Below, piece after piece: positions 45,201 to 54,756 of a stretch of DNA of 64,000 bases; position 1 is the stretch's first letter; every line of letters begins with the position of its first letter. The stretch spans positions 1 through 64,000 of the forward strand of contig JADZCR010000006.1 in the NCBI GenBank assembly GCA_020851465.1, in the 5' to 3' direction. Made by a program: the position numbers and the translations under genes. This DNA comes from Phycisphaeraceae bacterium (GTDB lineage Bacteria; Planctomycetota; Phycisphaerae; Phycisphaerales; Phycisphaeraceae). A model generated the notes under the pieces. It was not told where the DNA came from and did no database searches. It saw only the letters and a program-made list of their open reading frames with translations.

Positions 45201-46262
45201 TTGATTTTTGACAATCTCCTAAGCTGGTTCAGCGTCGATATGGGTATCGACCTTGGTACGTGTAACACACTCGTGTGTGTGCGCGGCGAGGGTATCGTGC
45301 TTAATGAGCCAAGCGTCGTCGCCGTTCACAAGGGAACCAACCACGTCCTGCGCAATCCCGACGGCACGCTGGCCGTAGGCTGGGCCGCCAAGGAGATGCT
45401 CGGCAAGACACCCGGATCGATCTCCGCTATCCGCCCCATGAAAGACGGCGTGATCAGCGACTTCGACATCACCGAGGTGCTCCTCAAATACTTCATCCAG
45501 AAAGTTCAGGGTCGCAGCACGGTGATCGGCCCCAGAGTCGTCATTGCAGTGCCCAGCGGGATCACCGCTGTCGAAAAGCGCGCGGTGATCGAGTCAGCTC
45601 GACGCGCCGGTGCCCGAAGCGTGCATCTGATCGAGGAGCCGATGGCCGCGGCCGTCGGTGCCGGATTGCCCGTGCGTGAGGCGACCGCATCGATGATCGT
45701 GGACATCGGCGGCGGTACGACCGAAGTGGCCATCCTCTCACTGGCGGACATCGCCCAGTGCGAGAGCGTGCGTGTGGCGGGAGATGACTTCGACGAAGCC
45801 ATCATCAATCACATGAAGAAGGCCTACAACCTGAACATCGGTGAGCAGACCGCTGAACGTGTCAAGATCGAAATCGGCTCGGCGGCGCCGTTTGGTGAAG
45901 AAATGACCATGGATGTCCGCGGCCGTGACATGATCTCCGGCTTGCCGCGAAAAACCGTCATCACCAGCGAGGAAGTGAGGCAGTGTCTGCTTGAGCCGAT
46001 CTCGGCCATCAGCGAAACGGTCATCCGCACACTGGAACGCGCTGACCCCGAACTGGCGGCGGACCTCGTGGACAACGGCATCACCCTCGCGGGCGGCGGA
46101 GCGCTGCTCCGCGGCATCTGCAAGGTCATCGCGGATGCGACCGGCCTCGACGCTCGTCAGGCCGATGACCCGCTTACCTGCGTGGCTCGCGGCACCGCTT
46201 TCTATCTCGAACACCTTGAGGAGTGGAAGCGATACCTGCCGAGCGATTCGGACGAGGGATAA
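45201..46262 (+). CDS. mreB: Rod-shape protein MreB
   Basis: Bacterial actin homologue of 353 residues that organises cell-wall synthesis into helical or circumferential patches. ATP-binding phosphate loops are DLGTCNTLVCV (about 13-23) and DIGGGTTEVAIL (about 170-181); ALL-type C-terminus ends LEHLEEWKRYLPS. The start is TTG at 45201 with GGAGGG nine bases upstream; the family start MIF-x-x-L-x-S fits it, while the in-frame ATG at 45159 adds unrelated residues. First gene of mreB-mreC-mreD, preceded by the coiled-coil and small membrane genes. Confidence 0.95.
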   Translation: MIFDNLLSWFSVDMGIDLGTCNTLVCVRGEGIVLNEPSVVAVHKGTNHVLRNPDGTLAVGWAAKEMLGKTPGSISAIRPMKDGVISDFDITEVLLKYFIQKVQGRSTVIGPRVVIAVPSGITAVEKRAVIESARRAGARSVHLIEEPMAAAVGAGLPVREATASMIVDIGGGTTEVAILSLADIAQCESVRVAGDDFDEAIINHMKKAYNLNIGEQTAERVKIEIGSAAPFGEEMTMDVRGRDMISGLPRKTVITSEEVRQCLLEPISAISETVIRTLERADPELAADLVDNGITLAGGGALLRGICKVIADATGLDARQADDPLTCVARGTAFYLEHLEEWKRYLPSDSDEG

Positions 46263-46350
46263 ACCACCCGCCTTCCGCGATGATGCGCGGAGACAGATTC
46301 CGATTTCCTCTCTCTCAGGCAAGAGGGGTCTAGCGCAAGGCGTTTGTGCC

Positions 46351-47277
46351 ATGCTCCGCTTTTTCACTTATCACCGGGTTCTGGCTGGGATCGTGTTCCT
46401 GCTGCTCGTCGGCTGCTTCCTTAAAGCGTCGGTAGCAACCGCTATTGCGCGCGGGCCGGCGGAGATTCTGCGATTCGCACTCTCGCCGTTTACCCACAAG
46501 CTGACGACGATGAGTAACGCCGTGCGCGGCCGCGCCGACCTGCCCGCGCCGATCACCACAGCCAACGATCTCCAGCAGCGGGTCTGGGCACTCGAAAGGC
46601 TCAATGAGCAACTGCTTCACGATCTGGAGGCGTCACGGGCCCAGCTTGTTGACATCAGTGCGTTACGCCGCATTTTCAAGCCGATCGTCGGAACGCCGCT
46701 GCCCGTGGATGTCGTCGCCGCTCCCGGCGGGTCTGCGCGGGGGCTGCTCACCATCAATCACGGCGCGAGGTCCGGCATCGTCGAAGGGGCGGTGGTCGTC
46801 TCCGGCGAGTTCCTCGTCGGTCGCGTTGCCGAGGTCGGCGAGTTTACCTCGGTGGTCCGGTTGCTCAGCGCGCCGATGCCTCGATCGATGCCTTTCGAGG
46901 TTCGCATCATTGATCCAAACGGCGTCGTACGGCAAAACGGCGCGGCGACCGCTTCACCTGACGGCAAGGAGTTCTGGATCGAAACGGCCGTCAACGCGAC
47001 ACAGATCGGCGATGTGGTCCGCATGGCGGAGCAGGCTTGGCCGAGCGAATCGCGCGGATTCATCGTCGGCAAGGTGACGCGCCGCGAAAAGCTGCCCAAC
47101 GACCCATTCCTGCGCGAGCGTGTGATTGTCGAGCCGATCCGTGAACTGGATACGCTCGACCATGTGCAGGTACTGCTGACCAGGACGACCCCCGGCGCGG
47201 CACCGGGACCGGTGGGTTGGTTCGATGCCTCATCCGAATCATCGACCCCGCATCGTCTCATGGAGAAACGCGGCTGA
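46351..47277 (+). CDS. mreC: Rod-shape-determining protein MreC
   Basis: Extracytoplasmic scaffold that links MreB to the wall enzymes, 308 residues. One N-terminal membrane helix (about 8-28), a short coiled coil with ERLNEQLLHDLEASRAQL (about 80-100), and the paired beta-barrel MreC domain (VDVVAAPGGSARGLLTINHGARSGIVEGAVVVSGEFLVGRVAEVGE...). The last 35 residues are Pro/Ser-rich and extra. Start ATG 46351 is by homology; the frame is open upstream within mreB. The stop overlaps the mreD start (TGATG). Confidence 0.88.
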   Translation: MLRFFTYHRVLAGIVFLLLVGCFLKASVATAIARGPAEILRFALSPFTHKLTTMSNAVRGRADLPAPITTANDLQQRVWALERLNEQLLHDLEASRAQLVDISALRRIFKPIVGTPLPVDVVAAPGGSARGLLTINHGARSGIVEGAVVVSGEFLVGRVAEVGEFTSVVRLLSAPMPRSMPFEVRIIDPNGVVRQNGAATASPDGKEFWIETAVNATQIGDVVRMAEQAWPSESRGFIVGKVTRREKLPNDPFLRERVIVEPIRELDTLDHVQVLLTRTTPGAAPGPVGWFDASSESSTPHRLMEKRG

Positions 47278-47855
47278 TGCGCTGGTACGTGTTTTTTATT
47301 TTCACCTTTGTGCTGCTGGTGCTGGAGACCGGGTTGCGTTCGCTGCTGCGCATCAATACTTCAGCCGGTGAAATTTGTCCGAGCTTTTTGCTGGTGCTTG
47401 CGACCTTCGTCGCGTTGTGGGCACCGTCCCGTATCGTGCCCTGGGTGATGCTGACCATCGGGTTGGTGACAGACCTCCAGCCGATCCCCGTGGTCGATCC
47501 GGTGAGTGTGCCTTCCATGATCGGCCCGGCGACACTGGGTTACATGCTGGGAGGCTACGCGGTGCTCCAGGTGCGCACGTTCCTGTTTCGTCAGTCACCG
47601 TTGGCGGTCGCCATCAGCGTGGTCGTTGCCGGAGTGTTTGTGCATCTGGTGATCGTCGCGGCCCTGACGATGCGCGGCCTGCCATTGCCGGGATTTCCCG
47701 GACGGATCGACGGCTGGAGCATCGGCGATCAGCTTTATCGCCGCTTTTTCGAGATGCTTTACACCGCTGTCGCGGCGATCCCGCTGGGGTGGCTGCTGAC
47801 GCGGAGCTTGCCGGTCTGGGGATTTGAAGGAACCCGCACTCCCTGGCGCAGTTGA
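47277..47855 (+). CDS. mreD: MreD-like rod-shape membrane protein
   Basis: Integral membrane protein of 192 residues with about five helices. Overall hydrophobicity, length and position directly after mreC with a TGATG overlap identify it as MreD even though MreD is weakly conserved. It begins MRWYVFFIFTFVLLVLETGL and contains the acidic/polar loop GLVTDLQPIPVVDP. MreD partners MreC in the elongasome. Last gene of the cluster; converges with galE 58 bases away, where I see only a weak inverted repeat (GGAGAG...CTCTCC) and no T-run. Confidence 0.78.
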   Translation: MRWYVFFIFTFVLLVLETGLRSLLRINTSAGEICPSFLLVLATFVALWAPSRIVPWVMLTIGLVTDLQPIPVVDPVSVPSMIGPATLGYMLGGYAVLQVRTFLFRQSPLAVAISVVVAGVFVHLVIVAALTMRGLPLPGFPGRIDGWSIGDQLYRRFFEMLYTAVAAIPLGWLLTRSLPVWGFEGTRTPWRS

Positions 47856-47913
47856 GTTCCGGGTAACGAAACGCGCTTGCCTTTGCGGAGAGATGTGCCG
47901 CTCTCCTGCGGGA

Positions 47914-48903
47914 TCATTTCGGATAGCCGTTCGGGTGAGCCTTGAACCATCGCCACGCCGTCTCGACAATCTGACGGATATCCGTTTGTTTGGCGGACCA
48001 GCCTAGCTCGCGTTTGATTTTGTCGGCATTGGCGTAAAGTTGCGGCGGGTCACCCGGTCGGCGCGGGCCGATCTCCACCTTGAAGTCGATTCCCGTGACC
48101 TGTTTCACCGCGGCGACCACTTCCTTGACACTGTAACCCCGACCGATGCCGAGGTTGTAGAACCGCTGATCTCCCGGCTTGATCGCTTCCATCGCCACCG
48201 CGTGCGCGTCAACGAGGTCTTCGACATGGATGTAATCGCGGATGCACGTACCGTCAGCCGTGGGGTAATCGACGCCGAAAATCGTCGCGCTGGGCCGCTT
48301 GCCCAATGCGGTGTGAATGAGTACGGGAATGATGTGCGTTTCGGGTTCGTGATCCTCGCCGATCGCGCCATCGCTCGCAGCACCGGCGACATTGAAATAG
48401 CGCGGCGCGACGAATCCGAACGACTTATTGGCGGTTGCGTAATCCATCAGGATCCGCTCAACGAAGAGCTTTGACCAGCCGTAGGGATTGATCGGTCGCT
48501 GCGGCATGTCTTCGGTGATCGGCATGCGCTCCGGTTCGCCGTAGGTCGCACAGGTGGAACTGAAGACCAGCCGCTGAACCCCCGCAGCATTCATGGCGCG
48601 CAGCAGGCTGAGCGTGCCGGCGGTGTTGTTGTCGTAGTAGCGCAGCGGCTCATGGACCGATTCGCCGACATACGCCAGCGCAGCAAAGTGCATGACACAC
48701 TCGATGCGGTGTTCCTTGAGAATCCGCTCGATGGCCGGCGTGTCGCGGAGATCGATTTTCTCGAATATCGCCGGCTGGAGCACCGCCAGGGAGTGACCGC
48801 GGAACAGGTTGTCGATGACGACCACAAAGTGACCGCCCGCCAGCAGCCGCTTAACCGCGTGTGAGCCGATGTAACCGGCACCGCCGGTGACCAGAACATT
48901 CAT
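47914..48903 (-). CDS. galE: UDP-glucose 4-epimerase
   Basis: Interconverts UDP-glucose and UDP-galactose, 329 residues, extended SDR. NAD motif [15 protein letters not shown] (7-21), catalytic Ser/Thr in [10 protein letters not shown] (about 118-127), YGWSK (Tyr-x3-Lys, about 143-147), [25 protein letters not shown], typical for GalE. It may equally act on the N-acetyl forms (UDP-GlcNAc). Overlaps the dedA stop/start by 4 bases (ATGA), so the pair is translationally coupled. Supplies galactose for envelope polysaccharides; it has no gal operon partners here. Confidence 0.94.
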   Translation of the reverse strand: MNVLVTGGAGYIGSHAVKRLLAGGHFVVVIDNLFRGHSLAVLQPAIFEKIDLRDTPAIERILKEHRIECVMHFAALAYVGESVHEPLRYYDNNTAGTLSLLRAMNAAGVQRLVFSSTCATYGEPERMPITEDMPQRPINPYGWSKLFVERILMDYATANKSFGFVAPRYFNVAGAASDGAIGEDHEPETHIIPVLIHTALGKRPSATIFGVDYPTADGTCIRDYIHVEDLVDAHAVAMEAIKPGDQRFYNLGIGRGYSVKEVVAAVKQVTGIDFKVEIGPRRPGDPPQLYANADKIKRELGWSAKQTDIRQIVETAWRWFKAHPNGYPK

Positions 48904-49574
48904 TGCGAATCACTCCTCTGCGGACTTTCTTCGGATTTCGCTCTCCTGGCCCGGAGCACTTCGATCAGGCCGGGGAGAATCGAGATCACGATGATAGCGA
49001 GGATCACCAGCGTGAAATTACGTTTGACGTATTCGAGGTTGCCGAACCAGTAACCCGCCGCCATGAACCCGACGACCCACGCGACAGCACCGATGACGTT
49101 GAACGCGATGAACTTTCCGTAACTCATCGCGCCGATACCAGCCACGAACGGGGCAAAGGTACGCACGATGGGCACGAAGCGGGCGATGATGATCGTCTTA
49201 CCGCCATGCTTTTCGAAAAAACGGTGTGTACGTTCGAGGTGCGAGCGTTTGAGAAACCAGCGGTCTTTAGCCATCGCGCGCGGGCCGACAAACTTTCCGA
49301 TGTGGTAGTTCACCGTGTCGCCGATGATCGCAGCCGCCAGCAGCAGGCCGCCCAGATAAAACACGTTGAGACCCATTTCCGGGTTGGCTGCGATAGCGCC
49401 TGCGGCAAAGAGCAGCGAATCGCCGGGGAGGAACGGCGTCACGACAAGGCCGGTTTCCGCAAAGATGATCAGAAAGAGAATCCCGTACGTCCAGACACCG
49501 TAGTTCTGCACGAGTTCCGCCAGATGTTTGTCGAGGTGGAGGAACAGGTCGATGAAATGGCGGATGGTGTCCAT
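48900..49574 (-). CDS. DedA family membrane protein
   Basis: Inner-membrane protein of 224 residues with the DedA/VTT domain; members are proposed lipid scramblases or transporters (undecaprenyl phosphate and phospholipid flippases). Family hallmarks: [23 protein letters not shown] (about 40-62), [13 protein letters not shown], and [28 protein letters not shown] with the conserved Arg, Gly and Pro. About five helices. It is the first gene of a coupled pair with galE, which hints at envelope polysaccharide or lipid carrier recycling (inference). Confidence 0.9.
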   Translation of the reverse strand: MDTIRHFIDLFLHLDKHLAELVQNYGVWTYGILFLIIFAETGLVVTPFLPGDSLLFAAGAIAANPEMGLNVFYLGGLLLAAAIIGDTVNYHIGKFVGPRAMAKDRWFLKRSHLERTHRFFEKHGGKTIIIARFVPIVRTFAPFVAGIGAMSYGKFIAFNVIGAVAWVVGFMAAGYWFGNLEYVKRNFTLVILAIIVISILPGLIEVLRARRAKSEESPQRSDSQ

Positions 49575-49658
49575 GAATGCTCCGGTCGTGGGGCGGCATT
49601 GTAAGCCGCGGCCAAAGCCACGGAAGCCGTGTCCGTACGGCTTCCGATGAATCCCCGA

Positions 49659-50384
49659 TCATGTGGCACCCAGATAGGCCTTCCTGATCTGATCGCTGGC
49701 TGCTAGTCGATCGGCTGTATCCGCCATGGCGATTGAGCCGACTTCGAGGACATAGGCGTAATTCGCCGCTTGCAAGGCCATGTGAACATTCTGCTCCACC
49801 AGCAGCACCGTCGTACCTCCGCCCTCATGGGCGTTGATCTGACGAATGATTTTGAAAATTAACTGGACGATCTGCGGCGCCAGACCCAGCGAAGGTTCGT
49901 CGAGCAGAAGCAGGCGAGGCTTGCCGATCAGCGCCCGTGCGATGGCGAGCATCTGCTGCTCCCCGCCTGAAAGCGTGCCGGCATTTTGAGTGAGTCGTTC
50001 GCGCAAACGAGGGAACAGATGCAGAGCCTCTTCAAGCCGGTCGGCATATTGCCTGGCTGTGAGTCGGTGCGCATGGCCGCCGATCCGCAGATTTTCCGCA
50101 ACGGTGAAGTTGGCAAAAATACCCCGCCCCTCAGGGACGTGGGCGATTCCCATCTCAACGATACGGTGGGGCTGCAGGCCGACGATGGATCGGCCATCAA
50201 AGGTGATCCGCCCGCGTGTCGGCCTGATGAGGCCGGAGATCGCGCGGAGCGTCGTGGATTTACCTGCTCCGTTAGCCCCCAACAGTGCGACGACCTGGCC
50301 TGCCTCCACCTGCAGCGTCACATCGTGCAATCCGCGGATTGCGCCGTAGTGGACATCGAGTTGATTTAGCTCAAGGAGTGCCAT
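49659..50384 (-). CDS. livF: Branched-chain amino acid ABC transporter ATPase LivF
   Basis: Cytoplasmic ATPase of 241 residues. Walker A GANGAGKSTTLRAISG (about 34-49), signature LSGGEQQMLAIARAL, Walker B LLLDEPSLGLAP, H-loop region TVLLVEQNVHMAL. LivF ends with the conserved YVLEVGSIAMADTADRLAAS...RKAYLG. It closes a five-gene transporter cluster, 86 bases after livG. Name follows sequence similarity to LivF-type subunits; true substrates could be branched-chain amino acids, urea or short amides. Confidence 0.92.
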   Translation of the reverse strand: MALLELNQLDVHYGAIRGLHDVTLQVEAGQVVALLGANGAGKSTTLRAISGLIRPTRGRITFDGRSIVGLQPHRIVEMGIAHVPEGRGIFANFTVAENLRIGGHAHRLTARQYADRLEEALHLFPRLRERLTQNAGTLSGGEQQMLAIARALIGKPRLLLLDEPSLGLAPQIVQLIFKIIRQINAHEGGGTTVLLVEQNVHMALQAANYAYVLEVGSIAMADTADRLAASDQIRKAYLGAT

Positions 50385-50470
50385 CGTGTGCCAGCATTCG
50401 GAGTCAGAGGTTCATGGATCGTCAATACTGCTTGCGGTGGAAGTTTCCGCTTGCGGAGTTCCTCACGCGG

Positions 50471-51262
50471 TCAGGGGTTTGGGTGATCGGTTGTCTTGCT
50501 GCTTTCTCCGAGGTACGCCTCGATTACTTGCGGGTCGCTCTGCACCTGACTGGCGGTGCCGCAGCAGATCACTTCTCCATGGTCGAGCACGGTGATGCGA
50601 TCGCAGATATTCATAATCAACCCCATGTCGTGATCGATCAGCAGGATTGTCAGGTTGAACTCCTGACGGATCTGGCGGATAAGCTCCGCCAGCGCGCGTT
50701 TTTCACCGGTATTCATGCCCGCTGCCGGTTCGTCCAGCAGCAGGACCGCAGGACCAGTCGCCAATGCCCGCGCGATTTCCAGGCGGCGCTGGTCGCCATA
50801 GGGCAGGTTTCTCGCGGTCTCATGTCGGCGCGAGTCGAGGTTGAACTTATGCAGCAGGTCGAGGGAATGATCGGTGACCGCGCGTTCCTCTCCGCGATGT
50901 CTTGCCGTGCGGAGCAGCGCAGCCGCGATGCCATGTCGGGCGCGGAGATGACAGGCGACCCGGACGTTATCGAGGACCGATAGATCGGGAAACAGCCGGA
51001 TGTTCTGAAATGTCCGGGCGATTCCGGCATGTGCGACACGATGCGGCCTTAATCCGTTAATCGTCCGACCGTGAAGCTCGATCCGGCCCGCCTGTGGGTG
51101 ATAGACGCCGGTCACGAGGTTGAAGATCGTCGTTTTTCCCGCACCGTTGGGTCCGATGAGGCCGTGCAAATCACCCGGAAAGAGATCGAGACAGACATCC
51201 TGAACAGCTTTGAGGCCGCCGAAGGAAAGCGATACCTGATTCAGTCGCAGGATTGGGGTCAC
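50471..51262 (-). CDS. livG: Branched-chain amino acid ABC transporter ATPase LivG
   Basis: Cytoplasmic ATPase of 263 residues. Walker A GPNGAGKTTIFNLVTG (about 37-52), the LivG-type insert HRVAHAGIARTFQNIRLFPDLSVLDNV, signature LPYGDQRRLEIARAL, Walker B LLLDEPAAGMN, and the end EVICCGTASQVQSDPQVIEAYLG. The start codon is GTG at 51262, overlapping the livM stop by four bases (GTGA), so it is translationally coupled to livM. Pairs with LivF to energise the LivHM channel. Confidence 0.93.
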   Translation of the reverse strand: MTPILRLNQVSLSFGGLKAVQDVCLDLFPGDLHGLIGPNGAGKTTIFNLVTGVYHPQAGRIELHGRTINGLRPHRVAHAGIARTFQNIRLFPDLSVLDNVRVACHLRARHGIAAALLRTARHRGEERAVTDHSLDLLHKFNLDSRRHETARNLPYGDQRRLEIARALATGPAVLLLDEPAAGMNTGEKRALAELIRQIRQEFNLTILLIDHDMGLIMNICDRITVLDHGEVICCGTASQVQSDPQVIEAYLGESSKTTDHPNP

Positions 51263-52452
51263 GGCTGTCCCCCCGGATGACGACGTGCCCGCCAGCGAGA
51301 CCAGATCGGCAGATCCCAGATTTCACGCACGCCAAAGAGTCCCTGCGGTCGAACGATCATGATGACGATGAGCATGGCCGCATAAATCACCATGCGGTAG
51401 TCGGCGAATTGCCGCAGAGCTTCGGGCAGGATCGTCAGCACTGCGGCGGCAAGGACTGCGCCGGAAATCGAACCCATCCCGCCGAGGACGACCATGATGA
51501 CGATGTCGAATGATTTCTGGAATCCAAGCTCGCCGGGGTTGAGCAGGTTGCCGACCTGATGGGCAAACAGAGCACCCGCCACTCCCGCGAAGAATGCCGC
51601 GATGACGAAGGCGCGGACCTTGTACCGTGTCGTCGGTACGCCGATTGCGGCGGCGGCGATCTCGTTTTCACGGATCGCCAGGAAAGCGCGGCCAAAGGTT
51701 GAGTTTTTGATCCGATAGGCGACCAGGAGCATGACGGTCACGGCCGTTCCCACCCAGAACAGGCTGGAATAAAACGGGAGCGTGAACCCCAGCGGCCCGC
51801 CGACATGGTTGAATAATTCGTACCAGCGAAGTGCGGTTAACTTTTGCGGCCGGTCAATGACGGGACGGGTCGATTCGATGATCACTCGCACGATTTCGCC
51901 GAAGCCGAGCGTGACGATAGCAAGATAATCGCCGCGCAGCCGCAATGACGGCAACCCCACGAGCAGCCCGAAAAAGGCTGCGACCAGACCGCCTGCAATC
52001 ATTGCGCCGACAAAGAGTAGATCACCCCAGCCGAAGTAGGGACCGACATATCGGCTCGGATCGAGCGTCAGACTGAGAAATCCGCCGTGAAAGGTATTGG
52101 GATCGCCCCAGAAATAAAACGAGCCGTAATACATGACGTAACCAGCGGCATAACCGCCCAGTGCCATGAAGCCCGCGTGACCGATGGAGAACTGTCCTGT
52201 GTACCCGTTGACGATGTTGAGCGACACCGCCAGGACGATGTTGATGCCGATATCGATGAGGATTTTCTGAGGGTACGCACCGAACCATCGCTCGGCGTAG
52301 CAATGGAGAACGAGAGCCACTGTCAGGCCAATCACCAGCGGCAGGACGCTGCGGATGAAGGCTTCGACACGAGACGGCGCAAGCTCGCGTGCCCGCTTCG
52401 ACAGGTTGGATGCCAGCGAGGGCGGTGCGAGTTTAGCGGAGCCGTCACCCAT
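51259..52452 (-). CDS. livM: Branched-chain amino acid ABC transporter permease LivM
   Basis: Inner-membrane permease of 397 residues with about nine helices. Core signature: LNIVNGYTGQFSIGHAGFMALGGYAAGYV (about 92-120) and GLVAAFFGLLVGLPSLRLRGDYLAIVTLGFGEIVR, with the later GVAGALFAHQVGNLLNPGELGF and the EAA-type loop AFLAIRENEIAAAAIGV. The N-terminal 40 residues are hydrophilic and longer than in E. coli LivM. Stop overlaps livG; start directly follows the livH stop (TGA-ATG). Confidence 0.93.
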   Translation of the reverse strand: MGDGSAKLAPPSLASNLSKRARELAPSRVEAFIRSVLPLVIGLTVALVLHCYAERWFGAYPQKILIDIGINIVLAVSLNIVNGYTGQFSIGHAGFMALGGYAAGYVMYYGSFYFWGDPNTFHGGFLSLTLDPSRYVGPYFGWGDLLFVGAMIAGGLVAAFFGLLVGLPSLRLRGDYLAIVTLGFGEIVRVIIESTRPVIDRPQKLTALRWYELFNHVGGPLGFTLPFYSSLFWVGTAVTVMLLVAYRIKNSTFGRAFLAIRENEIAAAAIGVPTTRYKVRAFVIAAFFAGVAGALFAHQVGNLLNPGELGFQKSFDIVIMVVLGGMGSISGAVLAAAVLTILPEALRQFADYRMVIYAAMLIVIMIVRPQGLFGVREIWDLPIWSRWRARRHPGGQP

Positions 52453-53379
52453 TCAGACTTTCTCCACGGTTGAGCGACCGAGCAGGCCGGTGGGTCGGAC
52501 GAGCAGGACGAGAATCAGCAGGGAGAAGACATAGACATCGCGGTACTCGCTGCTGATGTAGGCTGCTCCGAACATTTCGATCAGCCCGATGAGCAGGCCG
52601 CCGAGCATGGCCCCGCGGATGTTGCCGATCCCGCCGACGACTGCCGCAACGAAGGCCTTAAGCCCCAGCAGGATCCATGTGGGAAAAGCGGGCTGGTTGA
52701 TGTTTTCGTATTTGATCGCATAGAGAAAGCCGGCGGCGGCGGCGAGCATCGATCCGACGACAAACGTCGTGCTGACCACGCGGTTGACATTGACTCCCAT
52801 GAGCGAAGCGGTGCGCGTGTCGAACGCGACCGCCCGCATCGCCATCCCCGCCCGTGTGCGATGCACGACCCAATCCAGAGCTGCCATCAAGGCAAGCGAA
52901 AAAACGATGATGATGACGTTGATGAGCGTGATGTGAACATCGGCGACAGTGGCGAGCGTCGTCGAGGGCAGCAGGGCGGGCATGAGCTGATTCTGGGTGC
53001 CGAAAATAAATTTGAGCTGGCCGGCATTTTCCAGAAACAGCGAGACGCCGATCGCAGTGATCAGCACATTGAGTCGCGGCGCATTGCGCAGCGGACGATA
53101 GGCAAGCCGCTCGATGAGAAAGCCGAGGATGCCGCAGAGGAGCATCGCCGTCGAAAGCACGACCGCAGCGCGAAAGAGTGAGGGGTGCGCGTTTTGACCG
53201 GCCCATCCCGCACGGGTGGCGAGCCAGAAGGAAAACCACGCGCCGAGCATGAACACATCACCATGCGAGAAATTGATGAACTGAAGCACGCCATACACCA
53301 TCGTGTAGCCCAGCGCGATCAGCGCGTAGAGGCTGCCGACGGAAAGCCCATCCATGAGCGTTTGAAGTAATCGAGTCAT
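52453..53379 (-). CDS. livH: Branched-chain amino acid ABC transporter permease LivH
   Basis: Inner-membrane permease of 308 residues with about eight helices. Signature sequences are MDGLSVGSLYALIALGYTMVYGVLQFINFSHGDVFMLGA, RLNVLITAIGVSLFLENAGQ and MRAVAFDTRTASLMGVNVNRVVS (EAA-like loop), and GGIGNIRGAMLGGLLIGLIE. Start MTRLLQTLMDG at 53379 is by homology; the 24 codons upstream are not. Ends one base before livM. The first permease of the transporter, 37 bases after the binding-protein gene. Confidence 0.93.
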   Translation of the reverse strand: MTRLLQTLMDGLSVGSLYALIALGYTMVYGVLQFINFSHGDVFMLGAWFSFWLATRAGWAGQNAHPSLFRAAVVLSTAMLLCGILGFLIERLAYRPLRNAPRLNVLITAIGVSLFLENAGQLKFIFGTQNQLMPALLPSTTLATVADVHITLINVIIIVFSLALMAALDWVVHRTRAGMAMRAVAFDTRTASLMGVNVNRVVSTTFVVGSMLAAAAGFLYAIKYENINQPAFPTWILLGLKAFVAAVVGGIGNIRGAMLGGLLIGLIEMFGAAYISSEYRDVYVFSLLILVLLVRPTGLLGRSTVEKV

Positions 53380-53416
53380 TGCTGAGCGCAAATCGCGGTA
53401 TGACGACCGCGAAAGA

Positions 53417-54598
53417 TCATGGCGTGCTGTCCGGCGCGACGGTGGTTTCATAGACCGGCACGCCGCCCTTCATTTTGAGCACGACGGCCGACTTATTTGC
53501 ATTGCGATGCTTATCGAGCGTGATGACGCCGGTGACGCCTTTGTAGTCTTTGGTCTGCGCGATGGCGGCGGCGAGGTCTTTACCGTCAAGTGATTTGGCT
53601 TTTTCCATCGCGGAAAACAGGATCATCGCCGCATCGTAGCCGCACGCAGCCAGGGCACCGGGCACGCTCTTGTATTTCGCCTCGTACTTCTTCACGAACT
53701 CCTTGACTTCCGGCGTGTCCGCTTCCGGGGCGTAATGGTTGGAGAAGTAGCAACCCTCCACCGCATCGCCGGCGATCTCCGCCAGCTTGGGAGACTCCCA
53801 GCCGTCACCACCCATCAACGGGACGGTGATCCCCAGCTTGCGTGCCTGCAGTGCGATGCTCGCCACTTCGTTGTAGTAGCCGGGAATGTAGATCGCTTCC
53901 GCGCCGCTTTCGCGGATGGATGTCAGTTGAGCGTTGAAGTCGGGATCGCCGCCCTTGTACGTCTGGACGGTGGTGATCGTTCCGCCCATCGCTTTGAAAG
54001 ACTCCTCAAAGAAGTCGCGCAGGCCGGTGGAGTAAGCCTGCCCCTTGTCGTAGAGGATGGCGACCTTGGAGAGCTTCAGATTTTCATGGGCGAATTTTGC
54101 CATCACCGTTCCCTGAAACGGGTCGATGAAGCAGACACGGAAAACCATGTCGCCGATTTCCGTCACCGCCGGATTGGTGGAAGAGGGACTGATCATCGGG
54201 ACACCGAATTGCTGGGCGATTTTTCCGCCGACGAGCGATCGCGTTGAAGCGACCTCACCAAGCACCGCGACGACTTTGTCCTGCGTGATGAGCCGGGTGA
54301 CAGCCGATCCTGCTTCCTGTGCCTTGCTTTGATCGTCGTAGGTGATGATCTCGATTTTTCTGCCGTGGATACCGCCTTTGGCGTTCTGCTCCTCGAGAGC
54401 GATCATGATGCCTTCGTTTGTTGTTTGGCCGAAGGTTGCCTCAGAGCCGGTCATGGAGGCGTATTGGCCGATCAGAATGGGGCCTGTCGCTGGCGACGAA
54501 CCGGACTGCGTGCCGCCGTTCTGGTTGTCTCCGCAACCTGTCATCACTGACGCAGCTAGCGCCAGCATCATCCCGATGATCCCGCGAAACTTTGACAT
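53417..54598 (-). CDS. Branched-chain amino acid ABC transporter binding lipoprotein
   Basis: Substrate-binding protein of 393 residues, type I periplasmic fold (Peripla_BP_6). Lipobox VMTGC (Cys at about 22) predicts a lipoprotein anchored at the inner membrane outer face. Then ILIGQYASMTGSEATFGQTTNEGIMIALEEQNAKGGIHGRKIEIITYDDQSKAQEA, typical of LivJ/LivK and amide-urea binding proteins. GGAGA lies 8 bases before the ATG at 54598; the open frame continues upstream without homology. It is first in its operon and would set its substrate range; amino acids or amides such as urea are possible. Confidence 0.9.
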   Translation of the reverse strand: MSKFRGIIGMMLALAASVMTGCGDNQNGGTQSGSSPATGPILIGQYASMTGSEATFGQTTNEGIMIALEEQNAKGGIHGRKIEIITYDDQSKAQEAGSAVTRLITQDKVVAVLGEVASTRSLVGGKIAQQFGVPMISPSSTNPAVTEIGDMVFRVCFIDPFQGTVMAKFAHENLKLSKVAILYDKGQAYSTGLRDFFEESFKAMGGTITTVQTYKGGDPDFNAQLTSIRESGAEAIYIPGYYNEVASIALQARKLGITVPLMGGDGWESPKLAEIAGDAVEGCYFSNHYAPEADTPEVKEFVKKYEAKYKSVPGALAACGYDAAMILFSAMEKAKSLDGKDLAAAIAQTKDYKGVTGVITLDKHRNANKSAVVLKMKGGVPVYETTVAPDSTP

Positions 54599-54756
54599 GA
54601 AGACTCTCCAGTAGTTGACTTGATTATCGGCAGAGCGGTCAGAGACGGAAACGATTTGCATCAAGATTTCGACCGCTGAATGATCGTGCGTCGTCCGCAT
54701 GGCATCTCCATCAATCCCTCCAGCAGAGGGTGGCGACTTTAACAGGTGACCCCACG

